DNA from: BD1-7 clade bacterium
Lineage (GTDB): Bacteria > Pseudomonadota > Gammaproteobacteria > Pseudomonadales > DT-91
Reading direction: 5' to 3'
NCBI GenBank assembly: GCA_902705865.1
Contig: CACSIO010000061.1
Span: 64,251-128,250 of the forward strand
Length of the DNA: 64,000 nt
Of the stretch, positions 18,597 through 27,725 are shown in pieces. The translations under genes were made by a program, and so were the position numbers. Within the stretch, counting starts at the first letter, position 1, and each line of letters starts with the position of its first letter. The notes beneath the pieces are model-generated. The model ran no database searches. It was not told where the DNA came from and saw only the letters and a list, made by a program, of their open reading frames with translations.

Positions 18597-19931
18597 ATGG
18601 ATCAGTACTTAACACGTTACAGCAGTATTGAAAGCATCGTTGGCGATATTATCAATCTGCGATTGCCCGACGATCCTGATATTCATCGCACCGTTCGAAA
18701 TAGAGATCTGGCCGCTATTGAACAGGATGGCTCAGTCGTTTCTCTTGCTCAGATCATTCAGCTTGATCACTCTCTCGTTTCTCTCCAAATTTTTGCTGGT
18801 GCTAAAGGGATATCTAACCAAGCCTCTATTCGCTTTCTGAAAGAACCGATGAGGGCTGTGTATTCGGATAATGTGTTAGGGCGTATTTTTAACGGATCTG
18901 GGAACGCAATTGATAGCGGGCCAGATTTGTCATTGGATCCGAAAGTCGAAATCAATGGCCCCACCGTTAACCCTATAAATAGGGTGTTGGCATCCAAGAT
19001 GATTCGCACTGATGTGCCGATGATTGATGTTTTCAATTGTTTGGTTGAAAGCCAAAAAATTCCGATATTTTCAGTTTCCGGTGAGCCGTATAACAAGTTT
19101 TTGGCGCGCATTGGTATTCAGGCTGATGCCGATGTCGTTATCTTCGCAGGGCTCGGTTTAATTTTTGATGATTATTACTTCTTTAAACAGTCGTTCGAAG
19201 AAGCCGGGGTTATGAATCGTACGGTGATGTATGTCAATCAGGCATCCGATCCGGTAGTTGAACGATTGATGGTGCCTGATCTCGCGTTATCCGTTGCTGA
19301 GCGTTTTGCCGTTGATGAAAGCAAGCGAGTCTTGGTGTTGATTACCGATATGACTGCTTACGCAGATGCGATGAAAGAAATCGGTATCTCGATGGAGTCT
19401 ATTCCATCTAACCGCGGGTATATGGGTGATCTATATTCTCAGCTGGCTAGACGATATGAAAAAGCCTGTGATTTCAAAGGGGCGGGTTCTATAACGATTT
19501 TGTCTGTGACAACCATGCCTGGCGGAGATGTGACGCATCCTGTTCCGGATAACACCGGCTATATCACTGAGGGGCAGTTTTACCTGCACTCCGGTGTTAT
19601 TGATCCATTCGGCTCGTTGTCACGTTTGAAGCAATTCGTTATCGAAAAAGAGACTCGCGAGGATCATGGTCAGATTATGAATACCATGATTCGCTATTAT
19701 TCCGAAGGTGTGGATGCGGAACAGAAGCAGGCGATGGCATTTGACTTGTCTGAATTTGACCAAAAACTGCTGCGTTTTTCAGGCGAGTTTCGTAAGCAGT
19801 TTATGGATCTAGATGTTGCATTGCCGCTTGAGAAAGCACTGGACGCATGTTGGCATTTGCTGGCCGAGTGCTTTGAAAAAGACGAGGTAGTAATCAAGCA
19901 AAATTTGAAAGACAAGTACTGGCCCAAATGA
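18597..19931 (+). CDS. atpB: V/A-type ATPase subunit B
   Basis: The non-catalytic nucleotide-binding subunit of the A3B3 head of a V/A-type rotary ATPase, 444 residues. The family features are present: VLGRIFNGSGNAID near residue 95, PINR, and the degenerate P-loop FSVSGEPYNKFLARI, which lacks the GKT of catalytic subunits. VSVTTMPGGDVTHPVPDNTGYITEGQ corresponds to the conserved SxTxPxxDxTHPxPDxTGYITEGQ stretch. It is the first gene of the long plus-strand operon. A GGGGA site lies 11 bases before the ATG, and a CRP-type palindrome lies further upstream. It overlaps subunit D by 4 bases (ATGA). Confidence 0.95.
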   Translation: MDQYLTRYSSIESIVGDIINLRLPDDPDIHRTVRNRDLAAIEQDGSVVSLAQIIQLDHSLVSLQIFAGAKGISNQASIRFLKEPMRAVYSDNVLGRIFNGSGNAIDSGPDLSLDPKVEINGPTVNPINRVLASKMIRTDVPMIDVFNCLVESQKIPIFSVSGEPYNKFLARIGIQADADVVIFAGLGLIFDDYYFFKQSFEEAGVMNRTVMYVNQASDPVVERLMVPDLALSVAERFAVDESKRVLVLITDMTAYADAMKEIGISMESIPSNRGYMGDLYSQLARRYEKACDFKGAGSITILSVTTMPGGDVTHPVPDNTGYITEGQFYLHSGVIDPFGSLSRLKQFVIEKETREDHGQIMNTMIRYYSEGVDAEQKQAMAFDLSEFDQKLLRFSGEFRKQFMDLDVALPLEKALDACWHLLAECFEKDEVVIKQNLKDKYWPK

Positions 19932-20557
19932 CCAAAATTGCCCTGAATAAAAGCTCTCTGAACGAGCAAAAAAAGCAGCTCAAAACCTTCAATCGTTATC
20001 TACCGGCGTTGGAGTTGAAGCGTGAGCAATTGATGCTTGAATTGAAAAAGGCACGTGCTCAAGTAGAAGAAAAGAAGCGCCAAATTGACAAAATGAAAGA
20101 GTTTGTTGCTGAACAATTGCCGATGTTAGCAGCTGAAACGATCAATCTCGATGACCTACTCAAAATCAACAATGTTGAATATGACGTAGAAAACAGATTG
20201 GGTTTGAAATTGCCGACACTGAAGTCAATTGATGTGTCTATTGTTGAATACAGCTTTCTTGCCAAACCTCATTGGGTCGACAACTTGGTAAAACGACTAC
20301 AGCAGATGGTACAACTTTTAGTGGAACTTCAGTTACTCGAGCACCGAGCAGAGCTGCTTGCGGATAGTCTGCGAACGACGACGCAGAGGGTTAATTTGTT
20401 TTCAAATGTACTGATTCCGAAAACCGGTGAGAACATCAAAAAGATTCGCTTATTTTTAGATGACCAAGAACGTGCTGCTGTTGTGCGATCAAAAATTTCG
20501 AAAGCGAAAGCCCAGGCGAAAAATGCTCAGGCATCTGCGGGGAGGGCTGCTTTATGA
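19928..20557 (+). CDS. atpD: V/A-type ATPase subunit D
   Basis: The central-shaft subunit that rotates inside the A3B3 head, 209 residues. It is built of two long helices with the N-terminal pattern LNKSSLNEQKKQLKTFNRYL and L..KREQLMLELKKARAQ, and a C-terminal helix ending in E.IKKIRLFLDDQERAAVVRSKISK, typical of NtpD/AtpD. The length agrees with bacterial subunit D. The start overlaps subunit B and the stop overlaps subunit I, each by ATGA, so translation of B, D and I is likely coupled. Confidence 0.92.
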   Translation: MTKIALNKSSLNEQKKQLKTFNRYLPALELKREQLMLELKKARAQVEEKKRQIDKMKEFVAEQLPMLAAETINLDDLLKINNVEYDVENRLGLKLPTLKSIDVSIVEYSFLAKPHWVDNLVKRLQQMVQLLVELQLLEHRAELLADSLRTTTQRVNLFSNVLIPKTGENIKKIRLFLDDQERAAVVRSKISKAKAQAKNAQASAGRAAL

Positions 20558-22377
20558 CGATTGCTCGCCTACGTAAAGTGACGCTGTTTGGTCAAAGCGG
20601 CTCGCAAGAGCGCGTGTTAGACAAATTACAGTCCCTTGGCGTTAGTCATTTAATACCGCACAAGAGCGGTGAAGAAATTGCTTCTTCTATCGCGGAACAT
20701 AAGCGTCAGCGTTTGCATGATGCAGTGACCTATTTATTAGACGCAAAACATCGGCGTCCGGAATATCACCCTCGTACGCCGGTTGAACTGGATGATATTG
20801 TCAGCCGAGTATTGAAGAACAAACAGCAACGTCGAGAGATCGAAGATCGAATCGAGATTATCAAACGCCATTTAAGAGCGAGAGAACCATGGGGCGAGTT
20901 TACATTGCCACCTCTGGAAGATCTTGGCGGATATCGATTTTGGTTTTATTGCATTCCCGTCCGAAAATTTAGTCAGTTTACCGAAACGTCGATTCCTTGG
21001 AAGAAACTGTCTCAGGATTCGCGTAATTGTTACGTCGTTTTGATATCGATCGACGAACCGTCTCTCGATGATGTCCCGTTCGCCCGAACTCATACCGGCA
21101 CGCAACCTATTCACGTTCTTTTGGATCAAATGGATGCTGCTGAGGATGAGCTGGAAGATAACGATGCTCAGAGAATTGTTCTTACCCGGTGGATCTATAC
21201 CTTACGGCAAGGTATCAACGCGATAGAGGATGGCAATGATCTTCAGCAAGCAATGGCTTGGTGTGAGGATGATGGCGATATTTTTTCATTGCAGGTTTGG
21301 ACAGCAGAAGACGATATCGATAAGTTGCAGCAACTTCAGGACAAAACAACCTTTGCATCATTGTCTGAAGATGTTCGGGAAGTGGATATTCCTCCGAGCA
21401 AATTAACACCGCCCCCAGCGTTTGGTGCAGGTTCTGATATTGTTAATTTCTTTCAGACGCCTGGTTATCGAACATGGGATAGTTCCAGCGCTGTATTTGT
21501 GTCATTTTCATTATTCTTTGCGATCATTATTGCTGATGCAGGATACAGCGTGATTTTGGGTGGCATCTTCTGGCTGTTTAGGAAGCGCTTCAATGCTTCT
21601 CCGTTAGGTCGAAGATTAAAGATGCTAGCCTGGTCGATGGTAAATACCGGCATTATCTATGGGATTATGTTGGGTAGTTATTTTGGTTTGTCGCCACCAA
21701 CTGGGTCGTTGTTATCAGATGCCGCGGTGCTCAGTATCAATGATTTCAGTACGCAGATGCAATTGTCGGTCGGTGTAGGTGTCACACATTTGGTTGCTGC
21801 GCATGCGATGGTGGCATGGTCTAAGCGTGGCACGCGTTATATGGTCGCTCCGATTGGCTGGATTCTTATGCTTGCCGGCGCGTTCTCGGCTTGGATGGCC
21901 CATATGGGCACGATTCCCCAAGTGTTCTTTGATGATATCGGCCCGGCGAGTTGTGTTCTTGGTTTGTTGCTGGTCGTCGCATTCCATCACCCGATCCCCG
22001 TGCGTTCAATGAAAGATTTTTTCAGTCGAACCTTGGGCGGGCTGCAAGGCATTTACGAGATTTCGAAAGCCTTTGGTGATGTGTTGAGTTATATGCGTTT
22101 GTTTGCCTTGGGCCTCTCCAGTGCATCTTTGGCAATCACTTTTAATCAGTTGGCCTATGAGGCCCGAACAGAAATACATGGCAGTGGCCTTGTGATTTCT
22201 TTGATCATTTTATTCCTCGGACATGGTCTGAATTTCATTCTCGCGATGATGAGTGGTGTGATTCATGGCCTGCGTCTAAATCTTTTAGAATTTACTAACT
22301 GGGCTATAACCGAAGAAGGTTACCCCTTTAAAGCGTTCGCGAAACGGGAGAAACATCGATGGAAGCAATCATCCTGA
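20554..22377 (+). CDS. atpI: V/A-type ATPase subunit I (stator a-subunit)
   Basis: The membrane stator subunit that supplies the ion half-channels, 607 residues. The N-terminal half (to about 300) is soluble and helical, with the start TIARLRKVTLFGQSGSQERVLDKLQSLG typical of subunit I. The C-terminal half has several membrane helices, including a FALFFAIIIADAGYSVIL-like element (here SLFFAIIIADAGYSVILGG), LGGLQGIYEISKAFGDVLSYMRLFALGLSSASLA and the terminal GHGLNFILAMMSGVIHGLRLNLLEF. SYMRLFALGL holds the conserved Arg that faces the rotor carboxylate. The gene overlaps subunit K by 19 bases. Confidence 0.93.
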   Translation: MTIARLRKVTLFGQSGSQERVLDKLQSLGVSHLIPHKSGEEIASSIAEHKRQRLHDAVTYLLDAKHRRPEYHPRTPVELDDIVSRVLKNKQQRREIEDRIEIIKRHLRAREPWGEFTLPPLEDLGGYRFWFYCIPVRKFSQFTETSIPWKKLSQDSRNCYVVLISIDEPSLDDVPFARTHTGTQPIHVLLDQMDAAEDELEDNDAQRIVLTRWIYTLRQGINAIEDGNDLQQAMAWCEDDGDIFSLQVWTAEDDIDKLQQLQDKTTFASLSEDVREVDIPPSKLTPPPAFGAGSDIVNFFQTPGYRTWDSSSAVFVSFSLFFAIIIADAGYSVILGGIFWLFRKRFNASPLGRRLKMLAWSMVNTGIIYGIMLGSYFGLSPPTGSLLSDAAVLSINDFSTQMQLSVGVGVTHLVAAHAMVAWSKRGTRYMVAPIGWILMLAGAFSAWMAHMGTIPQVFFDDIGPASCVLGLLLVVAFHHPIPVRSMKDFFSRTLGGLQGIYEISKAFGDVLSYMRLFALGLSSASLAITFNQLAYEARTEIHGSGLVISLIILFLGHGLNFILAMMSGVIHGLRLNLLEFTNWAITEEGYPFKAFAKREKHRWKQSS

Positions 22378-22805
22378 CGTTAGGCTGGATCGGTATTTAT
22401 GCACCGGTAGCACTTGGTTGTGTTGGTAGTGCTTATGGTTGTGCAAGGGCGGGGCAAGCTGCCGCTGGTGCAATGCTCGATACCGACAGCGGCTATGGGA
22501 AGTTTATCGGCCTTTCTGCGATGCCTTCGACTCAGGGTATTTTGGGCATCGTTATTATGTTTACGCTGAACAGACCAGTAACGGTGACTGACGCACCTGG
22601 GTTGTTCGCCATTGGTTTGCTTTCGGGTATTGCCCTTATGCTCAGTGCTATGTACCAAGGTATGGCGTTAGTCGGCGCTATTAATGCGTCGAAAACTAAG
22701 CCTGAAGTTTTTGGTTTGTCTATTGCGCCGGCTGCTATTGTGGAAGGGTTTTCTGTGTTCGCCTTCGTATTTGCTTTGGTGCTCAGTGGCTCACTGCCCA
22801 AATAA
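22359..22805 (+). CDS. atpK: V/A-type ATPase rotor subunit K (four-helix proteolipid, Na+-type ligands)
   Basis: The rotor ring subunit, 148 residues, formed by two fused hairpins with four membrane helices. The ion-binding Glu is E129 in APAAIVEGF in helix 4; the first hairpin has Gln59 at the matching place. T58 and Q59 (PSTQG), Q100 (MYQGM) and E129 match in kind and spacing T64, Q65, Q110 and E139 of Enterococcus hirae NtpK, which bind Na+. The tyrosine that follows TQG in NtpK is a leucine here. The ligands suggest Na+ rather than H+ coupling. This is an inference from residues, because some family members with similar motifs have not been tested. Confidence 0.92.
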   Translation: MEAIILTLGWIGIYAPVALGCVGSAYGCARAGQAAAGAMLDTDSGYGKFIGLSAMPSTQGILGIVIMFTLNRPVTVTDAPGLFAIGLLSGIALMLSAMYQGMALVGAINASKTKPEVFGLSIAPAAIVEGFSVFAFVFALVLSGSLPK

Positions 22806-22847
22806 TTCTTCGCAACGAAAAAAGATTGATTAGATCGGGAGAGGCAT

Positions 22848-23522
22848 ATGGGTGATCAACAGACGGACCAGGTATCCAGTGGTGTAGAAACGCTGATCGT
22901 GGAATTGCGTGACAAAGGCGTTAATGCCGGGAAGTACGAAGCGCAGCAGATTGTTGATGATGCGAAGCGGCACGCGGACGCCATGTTGAAGCAAGCTAAG
23001 GATGAAGCGAGCAAACTTGTTGAGGAAGCACAAAAGGAGGCGGAGTTTATCCGTGCCAGTGGTGCGGAGTCTTTACAACTTGCCTTTCGAGATACGTTGC
23101 TGAAGTTGAAGCAACAATTGCTCAGCCAGTTTAGCGACAACCTTAAGCGTATGACCCAGCATGAATTGAAAGATCCTGATACGCTCAGGAAGCTGGTTCT
23201 TGAAGTCGCTTCAAAGACTCAGAAGATAGAAAAAAACTCTGTCATCATGCTGCCGGCCCATGCGGAAGCTGTTGAAGATCTTCGTAAATCGCCTGAAAAA
23301 CTCTCGGGCGGCCCGCTGATTGAGATGATCAGTGAGCAGACACGTGGCATGTTACGTGACGGCATCGAGTTCAGTGTCAGTGAAAATATCAAGAGCGGCA
23401 TTAAGATCATCAGTAAAGACAGTAAGGTCGAAATTCAGCTCGATGACTCGATCTTGAGTGACATCTTGCTGGAATATCTACAGCCGCGCTTCCGTGCTTT
23501 GCTTGAAGGAGTGTTGAGCTGA
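22848..23522 (+). CDS. atpE: V/A-type ATPase subunit E (peripheral stalk)
   Basis: A peripheral-stalk subunit, 224 residues. Residues 25-75 form a long charged helix (YEAQQIVDDAKRHADAMLKQ and on through EASKLVEEAQKEAEFIR), followed by a C-terminal globular domain with GIEFSVSENIKSGIKI and VEIQLDDSILSDILLEYLQPRFRALLEG, the usual subunit E ending. A GAGAGG site lies before the ATG. It sits 42 bases after subunit K and 2 bases before the DUF2764-like gene. A separate partner stalk gene (subunit G/H) is not visible in the operon. Confidence 0.88.
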   Translation: MGDQQTDQVSSGVETLIVELRDKGVNAGKYEAQQIVDDAKRHADAMLKQAKDEASKLVEEAQKEAEFIRASGAESLQLAFRDTLLKLKQQLLSQFSDNLKRMTQHELKDPDTLRKLVLEVASKTQKIEKNSVIMLPAHAEAVEDLRKSPEKLSGGPLIEMISEQTRGMLRDGIEFSVSENIKSGIKIISKDSKVEIQLDDSILSDILLEYLQPRFRALLEGVLS

Positions 23523-23524
23523 TC

Positions 23525-24214
23525 ATGGCAGAATATAGCTATGTTGACGTTATTACCGCACTACCGCATCTGCGAGATCCATTTCATTCGGATCAGGCGC
23601 CGATCTCGCGTTTGCAACTCACTAAGCGTCTCAGCTCGTTAGATCATGATGATCGACAGAAACTGAACGGCATTGCTAAATTGCTGTATTGGGGGCAACT
23701 CGATATAGAGACGCGTGATGCCGATCTGATTCGTACGGCTCAGCAATTAAAAATGAATTTCTCGGGCATGGACTTTTTGCCGCAAATTGAATGGCGAATG
23801 GACTTGAGGTTTATCGTCGCATGTTTACGTTATCGCCATGAAGGGCGATCTGCAGACGAACTCGATAAATTTAGCCGCTACAGTATTTATGCCCATATGG
23901 TGAGAAAACAGTGGGGAAAGAACGATTTTGGTTTGTCGGGGAAATTCCCTTGGATTGTGACAGCCAAGCAGATGTTAGAAGACGAAGATGCCTTTGGTCT
24001 TGAGCGTCTGCTGATGCAAACGGTATGGAAATACTACGATGCTGCATGGCATAACCATCAGTACGATTTCAACGCAATATTGCTGTACACCCTTCGCTGG
24101 GATCTTGTCGATCGTTGGACGAGCTATAGCCATCCGGCAGCTCAACGACGTTTCGAAAAACTCTTGCAGGAAGGCATCGCACAGGCCAAAGATAGAATGG
24201 ATATTGAGATATGA
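23525..24214 (+). CDS. V-ATPase operon protein, DUF2764-like (possible subunit C substitute)
   Basis: A 229-residue soluble protein between subunits E and A. In spirochaete and chlamydial V-ATPase operons this exact place is held by a DUF2764 protein, while a classical subunit C is absent. The N-terminal pattern YSYVDVITALPHLRDP fits the 'YYFLVASLPxL' start of that family, and the rest is helical with many aromatic residues (FPWIVTAKQMLEDED, WKYYDAAWHNHQYDFNAILLYTLRWDLVDRW). The length is close to that family. I infer that it docks the stator to the shaft in place of subunit C. The family assignment rests on position and the N-terminal motif. It overlaps subunit A by ATGA. Confidence 0.7.
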   Translation: MAEYSYVDVITALPHLRDPFHSDQAPISRLQLTKRLSSLDHDDRQKLNGIAKLLYWGQLDIETRDADLIRTAQQLKMNFSGMDFLPQIEWRMDLRFIVACLRYRHEGRSADELDKFSRYSIYAHMVRKQWGKNDFGLSGKFPWIVTAKQMLEDEDAFGLERLLMQTVWKYYDAAWHNHQYDFNAILLYTLRWDLVDRWTSYSHPAAQRRFEKLLQEGIAQAKDRMDIEI

Positions 24215-26073
24215 GTGATATTCAAGCAACAGCACGTGTTGTCGCCATTAAAGACGAAGTCATCACGATTGAATCTGTGTTCGATGAAAGTCATGAGCAT
24301 CTAACGCCCTTGGTAAAAAACGAGGTTGTGTATATCTGCCCACAATCGGTAACCGGAAAGAGTTACCAAGAGCGTCTGAAGGCAGAGGTTCTGAGGGTTA
24401 AGGGCCGAACTGCAGATGTGCAGGTGTTTGAAGACACAAGAGGGGTATGCGTTGGCGACCCTGTCGAGCAATCCGGTGAGATGCTTTCAGTTGAGCTCGG
24501 CCCAGGTCTGCTTGGTAAGGTTTATGATGGATTGCAAAATCCCTTGAAACGCTTGGAAGCCGATCATGGTAGGTTCATGGCGCGAGGCGTTGATATTGAG
24601 GCGTTGCAGCGTCAACAAAAATGGGCATTTAGCAGTGTTGCCCGTGTAGGTGATCGACTGCGTGCCGGTGATGTTCTTGGTACAGTTCAGGAAGGCCGGT
24701 ACACTCACAATATCATGATCCCTTTTGATGAGCCTGGTGAAGTTGAAGTTCTGTGGATTCAAGAAGGGACTTTTACGGTCGAGACCATTGTCGCTAAAAT
24801 TCGTGATGAAGGCGGTAAAGAGCGCGGCTTGAATCTTATTCAGCGCTGGCCGGTTAAGCGCCCCTTGCCGCATCAATTGTTTCGACGAAATCTCTCCAAA
24901 CGTGAATATCCTAGAGAGCCTCTAACCACTACGTTACGTTTGATTGATACGTTTTTTCCGATTGCAAAAGGTGGTACTGGATGTATTCCTGGGCCTTTTG
25001 GTGCGGGTAAAACGGTCCTTCAACATCTGATATCACGTTATTCGGACGTTGATATTGTTATCGTTGTTGCCTGTGGTGAACGTGCCGGTGAGGTTGTTGA
25101 AACGATTACCGAATTCCCGCAATTGAACGACCCGAGAACGGGTGGCACCTTGATGGATCGGACGATCATTATATGTAACACCTCGTCGATGCCGGTGGCT
25201 TCACGCGAGGCTTCCATTTATACCGGTGTTACTTTGGGTGAATATTACCGCCAAATGGGCTACAACGTTTTGGTGCTTGCGGATTCCACATCTCGATGGG
25301 CACAAGCGATGCGCGAAACATCAGGACGTTTGGAAGAGATTCCGGGAGAGGAAGCGTTTCCTGCTTACCTCGAATCAACCATCAAAAACCTCTATGAGCG
25401 TGCCGGTTTAGTGACTAATAATGATGGTGTTGAAGGCTCTCTAACGATTATCGGTACAGTATCGCCAGCCGGTGGTAACTTTGAGGAGCCGGTTACCCAG
25501 GCGACATTAGGCACAGTGAAAACATTCTTAGGGTTATCCTATGATCGCGCCTACAAACGGTTCTATCCTGCGGTTGATCCACTGATTTCTTGGTCGCGCT
25601 ATCTTGAGCAAATTGAACCCTGGTTTAGCGCTAATATGGGTAAAGATTGGACCACTAAGATTGAACGGTTAGCCGATTTGTTGGAAAAAGGCAGCAGTGT
25701 ACACAGTATGATGCAAGTCACAGGCGAGGAGGGTGTTACCCTCGATGATTATGTGACATATCATCAATCGTTGTTTCTCGATATGGTTTATCTTCAGCAG
25801 GATGCGTTTGATGATATTGACGTGTCTACCCCGTTGGACAGACAGCGCCGTAGTATCGATCTAATTTCAGATCTTTTGGAACGTAAGCAAAGTTATACGT
25901 CGAAAGATGAGGTACGTAAGTATTTCACCCGCTTGACGGATTTGTTCAAAAACCTGAACTACAGCGCGGATAAAACCGATGAATACAACCGTTACCTGAA
26001 CCAACTTCGTGCATTAGGTATCGATGAGACTGAAGGCGAAAGCGATGCGAAAGCAGCTGGCGCTGGCGGTTAA
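24211..26073 (+). CDS. atpA: V/A-type ATPase catalytic subunit A
   Basis: The catalytic subunit of the V/A ATPase head, 620 residues. The Walker A motif GPFGAGKT is at residues 261-268, preceded by [19 protein letters not shown]. Walker B-type sequence [36 protein letters not shown] follows, together with the conserved [10 protein letters not shown] and the non-homologous bulge region (about 115-200) characteristic of A subunits. All catalytic residues expected for ATP hydrolysis or synthesis appear present. Its last 29 bases overlap the start of the acetate kinase gene, an unusual arrangement that links the ATPase to the eut pathway genes. Confidence 0.95.
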   Translation: MSDIQATARVVAIKDEVITIESVFDESHEHLTPLVKNEVVYICPQSVTGKSYQERLKAEVLRVKGRTADVQVFEDTRGVCVGDPVEQSGEMLSVELGPGLLGKVYDGLQNPLKRLEADHGRFMARGVDIEALQRQQKWAFSSVARVGDRLRAGDVLGTVQEGRYTHNIMIPFDEPGEVEVLWIQEGTFTVETIVAKIRDEGGKERGLNLIQRWPVKRPLPHQLFRRNLSKREYPREPLTTTLRLIDTFFPIAKGGTGCIPGPFGAGKTVLQHLISRYSDVDIVIVVACGERAGEVVETITEFPQLNDPRTGGTLMDRTIIICNTSSMPVASREASIYTGVTLGEYYRQMGYNVLVLADSTSRWAQAMRETSGRLEEIPGEEAFPAYLESTIKNLYERAGLVTNNDGVEGSLTIIGTVSPAGGNFEEPVTQATLGTVKTFLGLSYDRAYKRFYPAVDPLISWSRYLEQIEPWFSANMGKDWTTKIERLADLLEKGSSVHSMMQVTGEEGVTLDDYVTYHQSLFLDMVYLQQDAFDDIDVSTPLDRQRRSIDLISDLLERKQSYTSKDEVRKYFTRLTDLFKNLNYSADKTDEYNRYLNQLRALGIDETEGESDAKAAGAGG

Positions 26074-27196
26074 CCCGGGGTCTTCGAGTTTAAAGTTTGC
26101 ACTTTATCATTCAAGCCGCCCTGGCTTGCCAGCGATTATCTCGGGTAGCTTTACTGATCTTGATGTCGGTCAGCCGAAGTTGCATTTGCAGGTCGTTGAC
26201 CGGGATATTTCGCATGATTTTAGTGATGATACTAGCCCGCCGGGTGATGATATTGAGTGCTTGGATTGGCTGATTCGATTGCTGAAAGCAAAAGCACTCT
26301 TTGCCTATCTTGACGTCGTACTCATTCGTGCCGTTCATTGCGGCAAACATACTTCCCCTTTGGTGCCGTTGTACGCCAACCTACTTGAGAACCTTGAGTA
26401 TTTATCCGCTGCGATTCCGTTGCATGTTCCTGCATTTTTGAGGGTGGCACGATCGATACTTCAGCGAATACCTCATGCTGCAGTGTTTGGCTGTCCTGAC
26501 ACGGCGTTTCACAAAACTATTCCAGTTTTCAGGCAATGGTACGCTATAGATCCCGAATTTCATGCGATGGGATTCCGGCGTTTCGGGTTTCATGGTTTAT
26601 CGTTCGGCTATGTGGCGGATACGTTAGCTGATCGGCTGAAACACAAAAAGGCTGTGATAGGCCATCTTGGATCCGGTTCGTCTATCTGTGCACTAGATGA
26701 CGGTCGCAGTGTTAATACGACAATGGGATACTCACCGTTATCTGGCTTGCCCGGTGCAACACGCAGTGGCGATATTGATCCCATACTCGTGTTGTCTTGG
26801 GCATCTCAATTACAGAATCAGGGGCTATCCCCCGACGATATCTGCTTGATGCTATACCAATCTGCGGGGCTACAAGCCCTAGCGGGTGAAGAACTTTCTG
26901 TAGAGGCTATGTTTTCATCTCGATCTCCTCGATGTGAATTAGCCTATCGCTATTATCTTGAGCAGGTGTTGCAATCGATCGGGGCTCAGGCATTACTATT
27001 GGGCGGAATCGATCTCGTTGTTCTGACGGGGGCGATTGCTCGATCAGCGCGGCTTCAGCATGACATTCGCGAAAAACTGATTCTTTCGGGTCTATTGGAT
27101 CGTTCCACCAGTGATGTGGTCGAAAACTTCATAGTTTGTGAGACAGATGAATCGAAGCGAATGATGGATATCTTTCATCAATATTGGCGAAATTAA
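26045..27196 (+). CDS. ackA: Acetate kinase, divergent, overlapping atpA
   Basis: Interconverts acetyl phosphate + ADP and acetate + ATP in the cytosol, 383 residues from the ATG at 26045. Family motifs: [15 protein letters not shown] at the N-terminus, VHCGKH (usually VHGGE), PDTAFHKTIP, RRFGFHGLSFGYV and LPGATRSGDIDP. The phosphate-binding GHLGNG is GHLGSG here, replacing the conserved Asn with Ser, so the enzyme is diverged and activity should not be taken for granted. It would take acetyl phosphate from EutD and deliver ATP. The overlap with atpA suggests coupled translation. An in-frame ATG at 26024 would enlarge the overlap and add a non-conserved leader. Confidence 0.88.
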   Translation: MRKQLALAVNPGSSSLKFALYHSSRPGLPAIISGSFTDLDVGQPKLHLQVVDRDISHDFSDDTSPPGDDIECLDWLIRLLKAKALFAYLDVVLIRAVHCGKHTSPLVPLYANLLENLEYLSAAIPLHVPAFLRVARSILQRIPHAAVFGCPDTAFHKTIPVFRQWYAIDPEFHAMGFRRFGFHGLSFGYVADTLADRLKHKKAVIGHLGSGSSICALDDGRSVNTTMGYSPLSGLPGATRSGDIDPILVLSWASQLQNQGLSPDDICLMLYQSAGLQALAGEELSVEAMFSSRSPRCELAYRYYLEQVLQSIGAQALLLGGIDLVVLTGAIARSARLQHDIREKLILSGLLDRSTSDVVENFIVCETDESKRMMDIFHQYWRN

Positions 27197-27231
27197 GTGT
27201 CATTGTCTTAACTTAAGGGGTTGTTGAGCAA

Positions 27232-27261
27232 TTGATGAAGTTATTGTCGGTCGTTCATCAA
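27232..27261. repeat. 8-bp inverted repeat upstream of eutS
   Basis: TTGATGAA (27232-27239) and TTCATCAA (27254-27261), a perfect pair 14 bases apart, lie in the 148-base gap before eutS. This could be a dimeric regulator site, with 22 bases between arm starts (two helix turns), or an RNA hairpin. No protein can be assigned. Confidence 0.4.
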
Positions 27262-27344
27262 GCCACTATGGCGCAAATTGGTGTGTCATTTAGGGTATAT
27301 CTTACGTCGAAGCGTCGGCGTCCATAACGCAAGGTTGATAAGTG

Positions 27345-27725
27345 ATGTACTCATCAAACGGTCAAGATCATTCTCTACCGGGGCAACCTCATCACACTGA
27401 ACGTATTATTCAAGAATATGTTCCCGGCAAGCAGGTGACTCTTGCTCATATGATTGCCAACCCCGGCGAAGAGCTTTGTGTAAAAGTTGGCGTTCATCAC
27501 GCTGAAGCGATCGGTATATTAACGCTAACACCTGGCGAAACAGCGATTATTGCGGGTGATATCGCCACTAAAGCTGCGAGCATCGAAATTGGGTTTCTTG
27601 ATCGATTTTCAGGAGCCTTGGTTATAGCAGGTAGTATTGGCTCTGTATCTGAAGCGTTAGATGCTGTTGCTCGAGTTACGCGAGAAGTGCTCGATTTTTC
27701 TGTGTGCGAAGTGACCCGAACATGA
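27345..27725 (+). CDS. eutS: Ethanolamine microcompartment shell protein EutS
   Basis: A circularly permuted BMC-H shell protein forming bent hexamers. The core [20 protein letters not shown], followed by [32 protein letters not shown] and [20 protein letters not shown], matches E. coli EutS almost throughout. There are about 18 extra residues at the N-terminus ([18 protein letters not shown]) compared with the enteric protein. The ATG at 27345 follows AAGG by 10 bases; a GTG one codon earlier is also possible. It is the first shell gene of the eut section, and its stop overlaps eutP. Confidence 0.95.
   Translation: MYSSNGQDHSLPGQPHHTERIIQEYVPGKQVTLAHMIANPGEELCVKVGVHHAEAIGILTLTPGETAIIAGDIATKAASIEIGFLDRFSGALVIAGSIGSVSEALDAVARVTREVLDFSVCEVTRT

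Noticed and set aside
27262..27344. GCCACTA near 27263 resembles the GCCACTG box of cobalamin riboswitches, in the gap before eutS.
   Set aside because: Only the short box is similar. The gap is too short and I see no other conserved core segments of a B12 riboswitch.
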